The notes beneath the pieces are model-generated. The model was not told the origin of the DNA. It worked only from the letters and a program-made list of their open reading frames with translations, and did not search any database. A stretch of 64,000 nucleotides of DNA from positions 1,054,001-1,118,000 of the forward strand of contig AP026125.1 in NCBI GenBank assembly GCA_030295235.1, read 5' to 3'. A program made the translations under genes and the position numbers. Positions 20,869 through 31,382 of this stretch are shown here, in pieces (the stretch's first letter is position 1; every line of letters starts with the position of its first letter). Origin of the DNA: Fistulifera solaris. Its lineage: Eukaryota > Bacillariophyta > Bacillariophyceae > Naviculales > Stauroneidaceae.

Positions 20869-22660
20869 TTAGGATCTATCTTCAGCCCGCTTGGCTTTGT
20901 TCTTGGCAAGAAAATCAAGTTGATCGTCAGTTGGTTTCATCGCAGGGAAGAGTAAGACCTCCTTAATGTTGTTCTTATTCGTCAAGAACATCGTGAAGCG
21001 ATCGACACCAAGACCAAAACCACCCGTAGGGGGGAAGCCCGTGCTCAAGAGCTGTGACGAAACCATCATCCGTGATCATCGCTTCATCATCACCAGCACT
21101 GCTCGCCTTGGCTTGTTCTAAGAACAACTCGTACTGTACCGCTGGATCATTCAACTCTGTGTACGCATTGGCCAACTATCAACAAGAAAGGAACGTAAGG
21201 AAAAGTTTGATTCCTGTGATACGGTCCGATGCTTTACTTACCTCGCGACCTGCCACAAACAATTCGAATCGCTCCGTCAAATGCTTCTTCGTTCGATGGT
21301 ACTTGGCGAGAGGACTCATGATCTGCGGATGCTCCGTGATGAAAGTCGGATTGATGATGTCGCTTTCCAAAAATTCACCAACAAGTGCATCCAGAAGTCG
21401 TGCAGTTGTATGAGGCGGTGTGCACTCAACGCCGTGCTTGGCAAGGATAGCAATCAGCTTCTCCTCAACTTCGGGGTCGTCAAGTTCAGGCAGCTTATCT
21501 TTCATCGCTTCCTCAAGACCTTCCATCATGGGAATGCGCTTGAACGGCGGTTCGAAATCAATTTCGATCTCCTTCGCTCCCGGCTTGGGAACGTACTTGA
21601 TCTTGTAACTACCCGTAATTTGCTTGACCATACCGCTCACCATTTCTTCGCACATGGTCATTAGATCGTTGTAGTCAGCGTACGCCATGTAAAATTCCAA
21701 AGTTGTGAATTCAGGGTTGTGCGTCAGGTCAATTCCTTCGTTTCGAAATTGGCGACCGAGTTCATAAACGCGATCGAGTCCACCAATCACCAACATTTTC
21801 AAGTAAAGTTCTGGAGCAATACGAAGATACAGGTCCATGCTGAGATCGTTGTGGTAGGTCACAAATGGCCGAGCAACGGCACCGCCAGGGATCATGTTCA
21901 TCATGGGAGTCTCCACTTCGATAAAATGTCGATCATCCAAATATTTGCGGATGCCATTGATAACTTGTGAACGCACGATGAACGTATTTCGGACATCGTT
22001 GTTTACAATGAGATCCAAGTATCGCTGACGGTATCGGGTTTCCATGTTGGTAATACCTCCAAGATTAGAGTCTCCCTTGGCGAAAGGCAACATGTGCAAG
22101 CAGGGTGACAGTAATTCAATGTAGGTTGGGAAGATTGACAGCTCTCCCTTTTTACTTTTTCCGGGAAAACCCTTGACACCAATGATATCTCCGCGTTTGA
22201 GCTTGTGATGGATCTTGTGAAAGGCTTCTTCCCCTTCCGCATACATCTGCAGACCCGACATGACTTGCACCTTTGCTCCATCTCCTCGAATGTCATAGAA
22301 ATACAGCTTTCCCTGTCCTCGGACGGACACGATACGGCCCGCAATACTGACGGATGTATCGAGATGCTCACCATCTTCCGTCTTGGACATGAATTCCTCA
22401 CAATAGTCCGGAAGGCGGTAATCGACATGAAACTTGTGCGGGTAAGGATCTTCACCGTTTTCCTTGAGAGCCTTAACAGCAGCCTCACGGTTCGCCTTGA
22501 ATTGACTGGGATCCATTTCCTCTTCATTTTCTGCCTTGGGATTGTTTGCCGCTTCGGCAGCTCTCTTGGCTTCCTTTTCTGCCTTGGCAGCGGCCGCCTT
22601 TTCGGCTTTGAGCTTTTTCTTGAGCGCGTTCTTGGATAGTTCTTCTCCTTCTTCTGTCAT
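20869..22660 (-). CDS. KARS: Lysyl-tRNA synthetase, class II (one frame break; possible longer N-terminal form)
   Basis: This enzyme charges tRNA-Lys. Exon 1 (22660-21242) and exon 2 (21175-20869) are split by a 66-base GT-AG intron after FVAGRE. It has a Lys/Ala-rich N-terminal helix typical of eukaryotic cytosolic LysRS, an OB-fold ([20 protein letters not shown]), motif 1 region [11 protein letters not shown], motif 2 [14 protein letters not shown], and motif 3 [15 protein letters not shown]. The frame breaks at the G6 run 21029-21034 (plus), which is one base too long, between HGLPP and [10 protein letters not shown]. The frame is also open upstream to an ATG at 22930, adding about 90 residues that begin with a hydrophobic, signal-like [18 protein letters not shown]. 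This could encode a second, organelle-targeted form. The start at 22660 gives the standard cytosolic protein. Confidence 0.94.
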
Positions 22661-23019
22661 GATGATGATGTGAGAGTAGTAAGTTGTGAACACGAGAAGG
22701 TGTTGAATGTAAACGCAACGGTCGATGAAAAAGGAAAACGACGATGGGACGCGATTTTCTCGGACGGTGGAGAAAATGCGGCGCGCGTGTTTTTGTACGG
22801 CTCCGAGAAGATGAGGTCGATCCGTCGTCCGCTGCGAGGCTACTTTTCGACTTATAGTGGGACATGTCGATGCGAGATGCGATGCGGACGCCAAACAGAA
22901 CGAAGCAAAAGACAGCCACCATGAAAACATGTTGAGACTGTTGCACAACAAAAGCAACAATAACGACCCCAAGACGAATATCTATTTGCGTTTCTCATCA
23001 ATCAATTCGTAAATAAAAG
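22661..23019. other. Divergent promoter, 359 bases, overlapping an open LysRS extension
   Basis: Shared upstream region of lysyl-tRNA synthetase and eIF3h. On the minus strand the LysRS frame remains open through 22972 with in-frame ATGs, so part of this may be translated. Confidence 0.45.
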
Positions 23020-24111
23020 ATGGCCGCCGTAATTGAAGCTTCGGAACGTATATCGCAAGTTCACATTGAGGGATTGGTAAGGAGTAACTATCAGATTATT
23101 TATTTATCTTGATGTCGTCATTACTTGGCCGTAGATCTCACGTATCATGCCCTTTCTTTCTTTAAATAGGCCCTCATGAAGATTGTGAAGCACTGTCATG
23201 AATCGCTTCCTCACATGGTGAGCGGTTCCTTACTCGGCCTGGAAGTGAGCGGCGGGATTTTGGAGGTGACGCATGCTTTCCCCTTTCCCGACAGTCGAGC
23301 CGCCGCAGGTTCTGCTGCGGCTGTTTCCGATACCATGGAAGGCGACCAAGACGGACACGAGTATCAGATTGAGATGATGCGAATGCTGCGAGAAGTCAAT
23401 GTCGACAACAATTGCGTAGGATGGTATCAAAGCATGTATCTTGGCATTTACTCGACGTCCTCGTTGCTAGAGAATCAACTTTCCTACCAGACGGATCTGA
23501 GTCCCAACGCCGTGGTGATTCTTTATGATCCTATGCAAACAACACACGGAAAATTGGCGCTCAAATGCTATCGTTTGACAGAAGAGTGTATCCGACTAAA
23601 GGAAAACGAAGAAAATGCGTTCATTGATCCCCGAAAGATTTTTGAGGAAGTCCCGGTCAAGCTCACCAACCCCGGACTCGTCAAGGCGCTTCTCATGGAT
23701 GTCGCCGACGGCGTTCACGACGACTCGAGCAACCTTCAGCTTTTTGAAAAGGAACACAACACGAATCGTCTTGGTTCGTCTACCGTGAAGACTACCTTTG
23801 ATCGCTTGGACTTGAGCACGAATCCCTACTTGGAGAAGCATCTCGAATTTCTTTGCGGATGGGTGGATGACTTGGCGGTGGAACAACAAAAGATGCAATT
23901 TTACGCCCGGCAACTACATCGCGACAAGCATAGACGGAAAGATTCCTCGGCGGGCGACGCCTGGGCCAGCAGTGACGCCCCACGAAGAATGGAAAGTCTT
24001 CTCATTACGAATCAGATTCGAAGTTATTGCGAGCAGATGAATCAGTTTACAAGTGAAGGAATTGAAAAAGTATACCTCATGAGTGGTATGCAAAGAAGGA
24101 CTAATTTGTAG
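23020..24111 (+). CDS. EIF3H: Eukaryotic translation initiation factor 3 subunit H
   Basis: eIF3h is an MPN-domain subunit of the eIF3 complex. Exon 1 (23020-23076) encodes MAAVIEASERISQVHIEGL; a 93-base GT-AG intron in phase 0 follows, and exon 2 (23170-24111) continues ALMKIVKHCHESLPHMVSG. The total is 332 residues. The MPN fold is seen as GSLLGLEVSGGILEVTHAFPFP, then VGWYQSMYLGIYSTSSLLEN and AVVILYDPMQT. As in other eIF3h proteins there is no JAMM zinc motif, so it is non-catalytic. The C-terminal helical region ends with NQFTSEGIEKVYLMSG. The 3' end overlaps the convergent YbaB-like gene by 11 bases. Confidence 0.93.
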
Positions 24112-24711
24112 TTGTTAAGCCCAGCTCAGAGTATAGATTCTTCATCTTTTCTTCCATTCGATCCAGCGACTTGCCGTGAGCTTCTTCCATAGCAATCGTC
24201 AAGGCGGTGCACAAATCTACGACTCCCGTACTGTCGTGATAATTCTCGTCGATGAAAACATTGATAGGGCGTTGTTGACAATCCATGGTGACTTTGACCT
24301 TGCCGTCGGCGGCTGCACCTTCGACCGTCGTAGAAGCTAGCTCCTGTGTCAGACAAGCCGTCATTTTACCCACTCGTTGTACACGCTTGAAGTTTTCCAT
24401 GGAATCGACGACACCAGCGACACCGACCATCCCACTACTTGCGCTTGAACTCAGTTTCGACCCATCTCCCAGCATGGCTGAACTGCTGACATCCTCGTCA
24501 TTCTCTCCGTTATTTTCGTTTTTGAGAACCAGTTGAAACTGATGAACAGCGTTGATGGAAGACGAAGTGTAGTGGAGTTCTTGCCTACGCGTTGCACTTC
24601 CACAAAGGCCGACTGAACGATTTGAATGGAGAGAAGAAGCAGCAGAAGAAGAAGAGTATACTGACAACATGGTGATGTCGGAGCCTTCGGTCGATTCCGG
24701 AAATCAGTCAT
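24101..24711 (-). CDS. Second plastid-type YbaB/EbfC-like protein (one frame break)
   Basis: The C-terminal part has a YbaB layout: VDSMENFKRVQRVGKMTAC, then DGKVKVTMDCQQRPINVFID, then a long helix ending MKNLYSELGL. The N-terminus that makes biological sense is the ATG at 24711: a basic start, a Leu8 hydrophobic core, and VQSAFVEVQR at the predicted cleavage site, a plastid-type presequence. It lies one base out of frame with the body. The switch is near 24578-24582, where one extra A in GGCAAGAACTCC on the coding strand would join them. Without that, an alternative start at 24670 gives a Ser-rich N-terminus with no targeting logic. The role is probably nucleoid DNA binding in the plastid, but it is more diverged than the copy at 20062. 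Confidence 0.72.
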
Positions 24712-25009
24712 GATGTCGGTTGGGCTTTCCTTTTATCAACTTATCTGCACAGGTAGCGTTGTTCAAAGAATGAATCTAAAAATATTTCTTTCTAGAGAGA
24801 CTACGACGGTGGCAGGGTAACGAGTTTCATGTTTTCGTGTAAAAAAATTGGAAGATCGCGTCCGCAAATAATACTCAGTGTCACTCTGGTTCTCAACTGC
24901 CTATGTAATAAATGACGGCTGACTGACGGACGGTCAAAATTTCAACGCCATCTTCAAATCTGTCCGCTGATGCAATGGAATGATTTCAATCAAAAGATAA
25001 TGAATTACC

Positions 25010-25090
25010 GGTTTGAACAGGATTCGAACCTGCGAAGGCACAGCCCATTAGCTTTCAAGGCTAACTCCTTAGCCACTCGGACATCAAACC
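25010..25090 (-). tRNA. tRNA-Ser(UGA)
   Basis: The 81-base class II tRNA has a 7-bp acceptor stem (GGTTTGA with TCAAACC), D arm GTCCGAGTGGCTAAGGA, anticodon stem TTAGC/GCTAA around loop CTTGAAA (anticodon TGA), a long variable arm (GGGCTGTGCCTTCGCA) and T arm GGTTCGAATCC. It has no intron, and CCA is not encoded. Confidence 0.95.
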
Positions 25091-25459
25091 AATGACGGGT
25101 TAAAAAGCAAGTCTCAAAACATAGCATCAAAATAGCGAACGAAATCGTCCGTTGCGAGTTTTTGACCCGATGCGTTGCGTTTTCACGAGAAATCAAATCG
25201 ATGATAAAGTCGGAAGCTAAGCTGTATGCTCCTCTTCGAATGCTGTGCTATGAGAAGAGCGAAAACCTCTTTGTTGGAAAGAATATGGTTGATTGTAGGC
25301 TTTGAACGGGGCTCACAAAATCGTATTGTTGTTGAAAATCAAAAGCACAAGAAGAGAGGGCTATGACCCAGCAGAACGCCAGAATGGTCCGGTAGGATTC
25401 CTGCTTTGCTCAAGCGCCCTTCAAGCCTTCCACGTCAACGGCCACAACGACAAGCTCGT

Positions 25460-28429
25460 TTTTGAAGAAACAAGTTGCGAAACGGAGTGATGGCTTGAGC
25501 GGACAAGATTTTTATCGGCGCAGAAGGGCGATTTTTCTCGAAAGGGAATTGGATATTGCAGAACGAAGCCTCTCATTGATATATGAGGCAATGTCAGTGG
25601 TTCAACTAATGGCGAAAGAAAATCGGGCAATAAAGCATTTGAAGTGTGCTAAGTGCTTTGACGTGGCTCGCAAAGCCGTCAAGCGTATCAGATCGAGAGT
25701 AGACACAATCGATTCTGCGACAAGAATAATGTGTTGTAGTGGGATCATCTACCGGTAAAAGGAAACCGGGGTGAAGTATTGACACGGAGTAAACGTTCGC
25801 AAAGGTACGGCTGAAACTCTCTGCAAACACGAAAAACCGTGCATCAACAGGCAACTCTATTTCTGATCTTCGATCCCTCTTCAATGAAATCGCCATTCAT
25901 GATTACAGTTCTACGTCCGACTTTGTCGAATTTAAGTGTAATGCTGTTGCCATTGAAGCGGAAGCCGCGTCCTTTTCCAATCCGGTCGCATCCTCGCGCG
26001 CTGCTGCCGCCGAGACCATTCATGATTCGAGTTCTGGGGTCGCCGATGTTGATGCCGTGCTTATCTGCGAAGACGAGGCCGCCACTGACCAGGATTCGAT
26101 CGTTGACACTGATTCAGAGTCATCCGACGATGACGAGCCTATGGAAGATCTCGATTTGCAGGACTGCAAACTACCCGATCTGGCGACCAAGTTTATACCG
26201 TCGATACCCTAAGAAGATCCACGAACGTTTGACGCCTACGATCCGAAGAACAAAAAGTGTTATCCACATGGTGTGAAGTTTGACAACGTACCCAGGCCCC
26301 CCGCACCCAAGCCCTTGTACGAGGCGTTTTTGAAAGACGCCGAGCTTTCCAACCAAGAGGGTACAGTCTTTCGGAATCCAACGGGTACTTTTTATCTCGA
26401 TACGGGTCTTATGCATTCTTTGCAGAATGATGAGAAGTTGCGCACAGTCCCACGTCATATTCAAGCCATTCTGAGAACGAACCGGACGAAGCTTGTGCCT
26501 GGACAGTGTCTTCGAGTGTCGCAGACCGATGAATTCACGCCCTTGTGGGGAGGTCGACAGCCAGGATCGCACGGCGACGTCGATGATGATACTTTCCTAT
26601 ATATTGCAGAGAACAGGACCATTCATTATGGAGTGAAATATTACGTGAGTTACTTAGGTTTGGTTGTATCAAGCCTTCACCGGTGGATGACTCGAAAGAA
26701 AGCGGTGAAGCATCTAAACGCTGGAACAGGCGTGGTCATCGGTTATCTGGCTTACAAGAACAAACATGGCCGAATTATTCGTCTCTGGTGCGTCGTGAAT
26801 TACAACTTGCTATTGGCTGGCCTGAACCCGGAGAACTATCGGTACGTCAATGTGGCCGATGAAGACTGCAGCGATACGCGGTACAAAGTTGCAGTGGCGG
26901 CCTTTATTGCTGGGGCGTATGATGGAGTGCGGCCATCAACTGACCCTGTTGTCCATCATATGGGCGACCGATTCAACAACAATAAGGAACTGTTAATATG
27001 GATGACGCAACAGGAGAATATGCTGAAAGAAAACCGCACCCCAGGGTAAGTTAACCAAGTTTGTGATACCACTAGGAACCGCTAACAAGCCGATTCTTTT
27101 TTTCTGTTTCAAGGTACGATTCAAGCCTGCGAGAGTCGACGGAAACTCTGGAAATCAAGTACAAGAATCTCTCAGACGAGGAAGAATGGTTGCCGCATCC
27201 ATTTCTCCCCGTTATGATCAATCGGCGCGGTGATCACTGTTTCTGTATACCGACTGGGTCCTTCCTCCCTATCACTATCATCACGTACAAGCTATGGAAC
27301 GAGAATGCTAAAGTCCAGCTTGTCAAAGTCATGATAACCGTTTGCGGGGAAACGTATGTTTTTTACCAACTCGTGCTGGAGTGCAAGCTGCAAGACTTGT
27401 TGACTGACCAAGAAATAGTCGATCATGAAGACCGTTACCGAAAGAACAAACACATGGATAATCTGCACGCTGTTTCATCGTTTGAGAGTGCTAACAACAA
27501 GTCCACAACGACCAAGTATCGCCAAGATGGAACAATGCGCGGTGTGTACTTTAAGGAGGGAGAATTCTACATGGCACAGTTCTCCGATTACGATGTCTTC
27601 AAGACGAAGTTACGCGCACGCATGCGCCGTCGCTATTTTTGCTTTTATCAATACGGCGGTCCTGAAAACGAGTTACGGTGTGCAATGGAGTTTCGAGAAC
27701 AAAAGATGAAGGAAAACGCGGAGTTTCGGAAGAAATTCAGTTTGCAGCATCGTGGGAGGTCGTAAGATGGAAATCCACTTGAGGCCGTTTCCACAAACTC
27801 TTTCAGACGCAAGTCTCCAAACAGCGATGGCTTGGAAAGTAAGCGATTCGTACGTGACTACTCCGGCATGGATTGCGAAGCCGCGAAACAGAAAAAGAAA
27901 GAAGTCTGGGAAGAAGGAGCCCGTCTTTGGACTCAGCGGGTACAATTGAACTCGACTCGCACGGAAGCTGACCGCTTTCATGGTCACTATAAAGCGGAGG
28001 AATGTGCAAGATTACCGGATCTGAAACATCATTGCGAGGAATATCTCATTGCTACTACTGAACGTTCAAAGAAAGATGAGGTCTTAAATGACTACCGTCA
28101 CCTGAAAGACCACTATCGGAAGAAGCTTGCAAAGCAGAAGCCAAAACCCAAGCGAAAACCTCAGAACGCCCCTGGGAAGAAACGATATTTACGTAATTAT
28201 TCAGGTATGGATCCCGAAACCAAGAAACGGCATCCAGCGCAGAATTTTGAACAGGGATCGTGCCGAAGCCGACCAGTTCCATGGCACTTTCAAGGCGGAG
28301 GAATGTGCAACGAGGCCTGATCTGAAGCATTACGGAGAAGAATATCTTCGCGATACCACCGATGCTGATGACGTAGAAGGAGTTCTTGAAAAGTATCGAC
28401 GCTTGAAGCAGCAGTATCAAGCAGCGTAG
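25460..28429 (+). CDS. Large uncharacterised gene with damaged reading frame
   Basis: I do not recognise this protein. Coding-like blocks, all plus strand: ~25460-25757 (basic, helical, DFYRRRRAIFLERELDIAER and a KCAKCF pair); ~25800-26209 (acidic, TDSESSDDDEPMEDLDL), which meets an in-frame TAA at 26210-26212 and then continues EDPRTFDAYDP; 26213-27045; and 27114-27761 after a convincing 68-base GT-AG intron. A further junction at 27762-27806 can be a 45-base intron or an in-frame stop. From 27807, two similar repeats follow: RFVRDYSGMD...EADRFHGHYKAEEC and RYLRNYSGMD...EADQFHGTFKAEEC. The second repeat changes frame near 28215-28230. The start is unresolved. There is no transposase, integrase or polymerase motif. 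It is either a real, error-riddled gene or a decaying member of a family. Confidence 0.55.
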
Positions 28430-28733
28430 AAACCTGATGATCCTTTTGTCAAACTCTGAAAAGTTTGCATGGTGAAGTTATCTATTGTAGCCGCTCTCAG
28501 CCTAATTTTTAGTTTAGAAACTGCAAAGATGAGTACTTCGTAGTAGACATCATCGCTTTGGCGGCGATAGCCTACAATAACGCAATCACCAACAGATGTT
28601 ACTAAAACACATAGAATGAAAAGCTCATACCAATTGTACTGAAACATCATTTATAGTTTTAAACATTCATAAGATACTAAACAAACACAGTTCCGAAAGA
28701 ACTGTGTCGAAAAATTGTGGCGTTCAAGTCAAA
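28430..28733. other. Intergenic, 304 bases
   Basis: Convergent 3' regions of the uncharacterised gene and allantoicase. AT-rich; nothing recognised. Confidence 0.45.
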
Positions 28734-30083
28734 TTACTGACGATCGCCGGGTTGTCCATAAACGCGGACTCGAGAGAGTCCCCCATCCGGGTAGATGGAT
28801 ACTCGAATGTGAGAGACAAAGCGTTCATTATTCACAATCTGATGCGAATCAAAGACGTGTTCCGAATCGGGTGCCATGCGGCATCGCGGAACCAGAGGAA
28901 ACCATTCGATTTCACACTCCTGAAACTCCGTAGTCTCGGCGAAACAGCCTTCTACTTTCACAGACTCGGGGTAGTTGCCCCGAAAATGTTTCGTATCAAG
29001 GATGATGCGTTTAATACCGCCTTCGGCAATGCTGCCAAGCTTGATAATGCACCAGTCGGACAAAGGGGAATCGACGAGGCTTGTGTTCGGGTCCTTCACG
29101 AGAATAGAAGGTCGATTAGGGTGACGAGCAGTTTCCCAGCCATCGCCCATATCCTTACCTAAGCTGTACTGAATGAGATTCCAAGGATCGCCGTAGTGCT
29201 TGTTAGAACAGGTGAGGCCCATTCCGCCATTCACTTCCGATGAAAGCTCGGGATACTCGAACGGCTGTCGTGAAGGAATGATTGCCTCTTTGTGGGATAC
29301 CACCGTGCATCGAGTACCCGTCTTGATCGGAACGTAAGCCGGGCGGCCACGAGGCTTCGGAGTCTCCAACGGGATACCCCAGAATCGCATTCTGGCGATC
29401 CCTCCATCTGGATAGTAGTTGATTCGAACGTGTGAAGCTTCCACTGGGACGCTTAGAGTGAAGTAATGCAACCGCGTTTCATCGTAACCTGGAAGAAGGT
29501 TCGTCTTGGGAAGAATTTCTGCCCATGTGACGCCGCTGACGCCGCTGCAAGCCTCTTCCGCTTGTTGCACTTCCGCGGGGGACGCTCCCGTTCCCTGAAC
29601 GCAACCATGAAGGAGGCGCTCCAGAGCCCCGGGAAATCGAGTCACCATGGCAACCTCATCGGTATGAGTGAGGTCAGCCACTTGCAAACTAATGGCGGGT
29701 ACATGGTTGCCTGTGAAGAAAGCAGTGTCAACTTCAATCCCATAGATTTTCGTTCGTTGAGCAAGTCTTACAATCGACCAATCATGACCTTCCTCTCGGC
29801 GTCTTCGAGTCTCCCAGCCGTCCATGACCTTGCCTTGCTCGCAGTATTCATCCGGATCAAAGACCGGAGGCCCATCTTTCAAGAGATTATCCGCCGTAGC
29901 AAACCATTCGTCCGTTGCGAAAAGAATACGAGCTCCACTTTTGGAGCTAGCGGCGTTCACGTAACCCTGCTGCTCGAAGGATGAGACTTGATTTTCTTCT
30001 TTGACTCCGGATACATCCACAAAGTTGTCCAGGTCATTTACACCGGTGATACTAGGGGAATGAGAGAGGAGAGTGGCAGTCAT
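28734..30083 (-). CDS. ALLC: Allantoicase
   Basis: Allantoicase (EC 3.5.3.4) hydrolyses allantoate to ureidoglycolate and urea in purine breakdown. The ATG at 30083 gives 449 residues with no frame problem. Two homologous jelly-roll repeats are visible, each with a WET...W.I..L pattern and an NYYPDGGI/IYPDGGL signature. Repeat 1: GKVMDGWETRRRR, IYGIEVDTAFFTGN, HVRINYYPDGGIARMRFWG. Repeat 2: GKDMGDGWETARHPNRP, KRIILDTKHFRGNYPESV, HIRVSIYPDGGLSRVRVYG. There is no signal peptide or plastid motif, so it is probably cytosolic or peroxisomal. In diatoms the product urea can feed the urea cycle or urease; that is family knowledge, not shown here. Confidence 0.95.
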   Translation of the reverse strand: MTATLLSHSPSITGVNDLDNFVDVSGVKEENQVSSFEQQGYVNAASSKSGARILFATDEWFATADNLLKDGPPVFDPDEYCEQGKVMDGWETRRRREEGHDWSIVRLAQRTKIYGIEVDTAFFTGNHVPAISLQVADLTHTDEVAMVTRFPGALERLLHGCVQGTGASPAEVQQAEEACSGVSGVTWAEILPKTNLLPGYDETRLHYFTLSVPVEASHVRINYYPDGGIARMRFWGIPLETPKPRGRPAYVPIKTGTRCTVVSHKEAIIPSRQPFEYPELSSEVNGGMGLTCSNKHYGDPWNLIQYSLGKDMGDGWETARHPNRPSILVKDPNTSLVDSPLSDWCIIKLGSIAEGGIKRIILDTKHFRGNYPESVKVEGCFAETTEFQECEIEWFPLVPRCRMAPDSEHVFDSHQIVNNERFVSHIRVSIYPDGGLSRVRVYGQPGDRQ

Positions 30084-31382
30084 CAACAGATGAGAAGTGT
30101 AAACGTGTGTTGTGTTCTTGCTTGAATTGAAAGAGAAGAAGCTGCGTAGACTTCCGTTTTATGAGTGCGTTTGGAGCTGAGGAAATTTCAACGATCGCAT
30201 TCGCCTCGGTGCGGGTGTGTGAAGAATTAGTGCGAAGGAGAACTCAGAACATGGTCGCGAACAAAGAATTCTTTCCAGTTCAATCGGCATGCTGGCTCGC
30301 AGGAACGCGGAGTCGCACATTTAAATCGATTTGATTGGTCCAAACGAGAAACGCAACGAATTCACTCGTCCGTGTCCTACATGTTTCTCTATAGTAGCAG
30401 ACATACGAATGAAAAGACCGTTTTCACTTGTCCCGAAGGCAACAAAACTCCCGATTCCCAACAAAAAGACCGAAGCAAAACGCTTACGTTCGGAGGGAGT
30501 TTGGCATTCAAAAACCTTTTGAAAATGAGCGGTGGAGAGCGAACGAGGGCATCCGGTATACGTAATTAGAGCATGCTACGTGGCATAACGTGTTGCTCTT
30601 CAAAAATATTGCGCGAAATAGATGACGTAGGCTGGAGTCATCGCGGTCATCGTCAGTCGTCAGTTCAGAAAACTAATGCCGTGTTAATAACGTTTTTTTA
30701 TAAAAAAATATAATACTCAGTCGACGCACACGAAACAAAGATTAGTCGGCCTTCCTTTTCAAACATAAGCAAGACGTTAATGATAGACTAGAACTATCCC
30801 TCTAGTTTCAGAGATCTAGTTTTCTAGAGGGCCGCATCCTACGCGCCTCAGAACCTGAATCCACGAGAGAAGCAAACGATTTGTAAGGATTATCGTCGTA
30901 AACGATCAAGTAAAAGAATGCGAGTGTCCGTAGTCCTTCATACCGATGATATTCGCTTTTATAGAGCGATATAATATGTACTTTGAGACTTCGCGGTAAG
31001 AGAAGAATCGTCGTCCAGGTTCATGACTGAAATCCAGTCGTTGACTTGTCTAGAGCCTGCACGTCAGTAATGAAAATTTCGTAATGCCTTGCGAGTAGTC
31101 TATGTAGGGTAAATAGCAAATTTTTCCAATTTAGCACATTCCTACGCAAAGCTTAATTTATATCGGAAACCATACAGTCGAAAGTTTATCATTTTGGCTT
31201 GGGGGTCTGTATTAGGGTGGTTGTGCTGAGATAATTCATTCGCACCGTGTGTCTAGTTTAAACAATTACGCGCCGTGATATCCTAGTACCTTCACTTAAT
31301 TTAAATTATTTAAAAAACACAATGATCTCTTAATTGACTGCCTAAAACTCAGGTTAGTGAAATTGATCTTCTTTCGCTGAAA
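30084..31382. other. Intergenic, 1.3 kb
   Basis: Between allantoicase and the p24 gene. It contains an 8-base inverted repeat CCCTCTAG/CTAGAGGG (30798-30805 and 30824-30831) and one minus-strand copy of the dispersed hairpin (31021-31043). Small open frames here (30331-30569) lack protein-like composition. The stretch at 30660-30720 is very AT-rich. Confidence 0.5.
31021..31043 (-). repeat. Dispersed hairpin motif, copy b
   Basis: TCATGACTGAAATCCAGTCG; read on the minus strand it is AACGACTG, gattt, CAGTCATGAA, matching the family consensus with a 5-base loop. Confidence 0.5.

Noticed and set aside
25302-25490. First exon of the large uncharacterised gene
   Set aside because: All three frames are plausible and none has a supported start, so no boundary could be defended.
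25839-26276. 145-codon Pro/Leu-rich open frame
   Set aside because: The overlapping frame gives a coherent acidic protein segment; this one has shadow-type composition.
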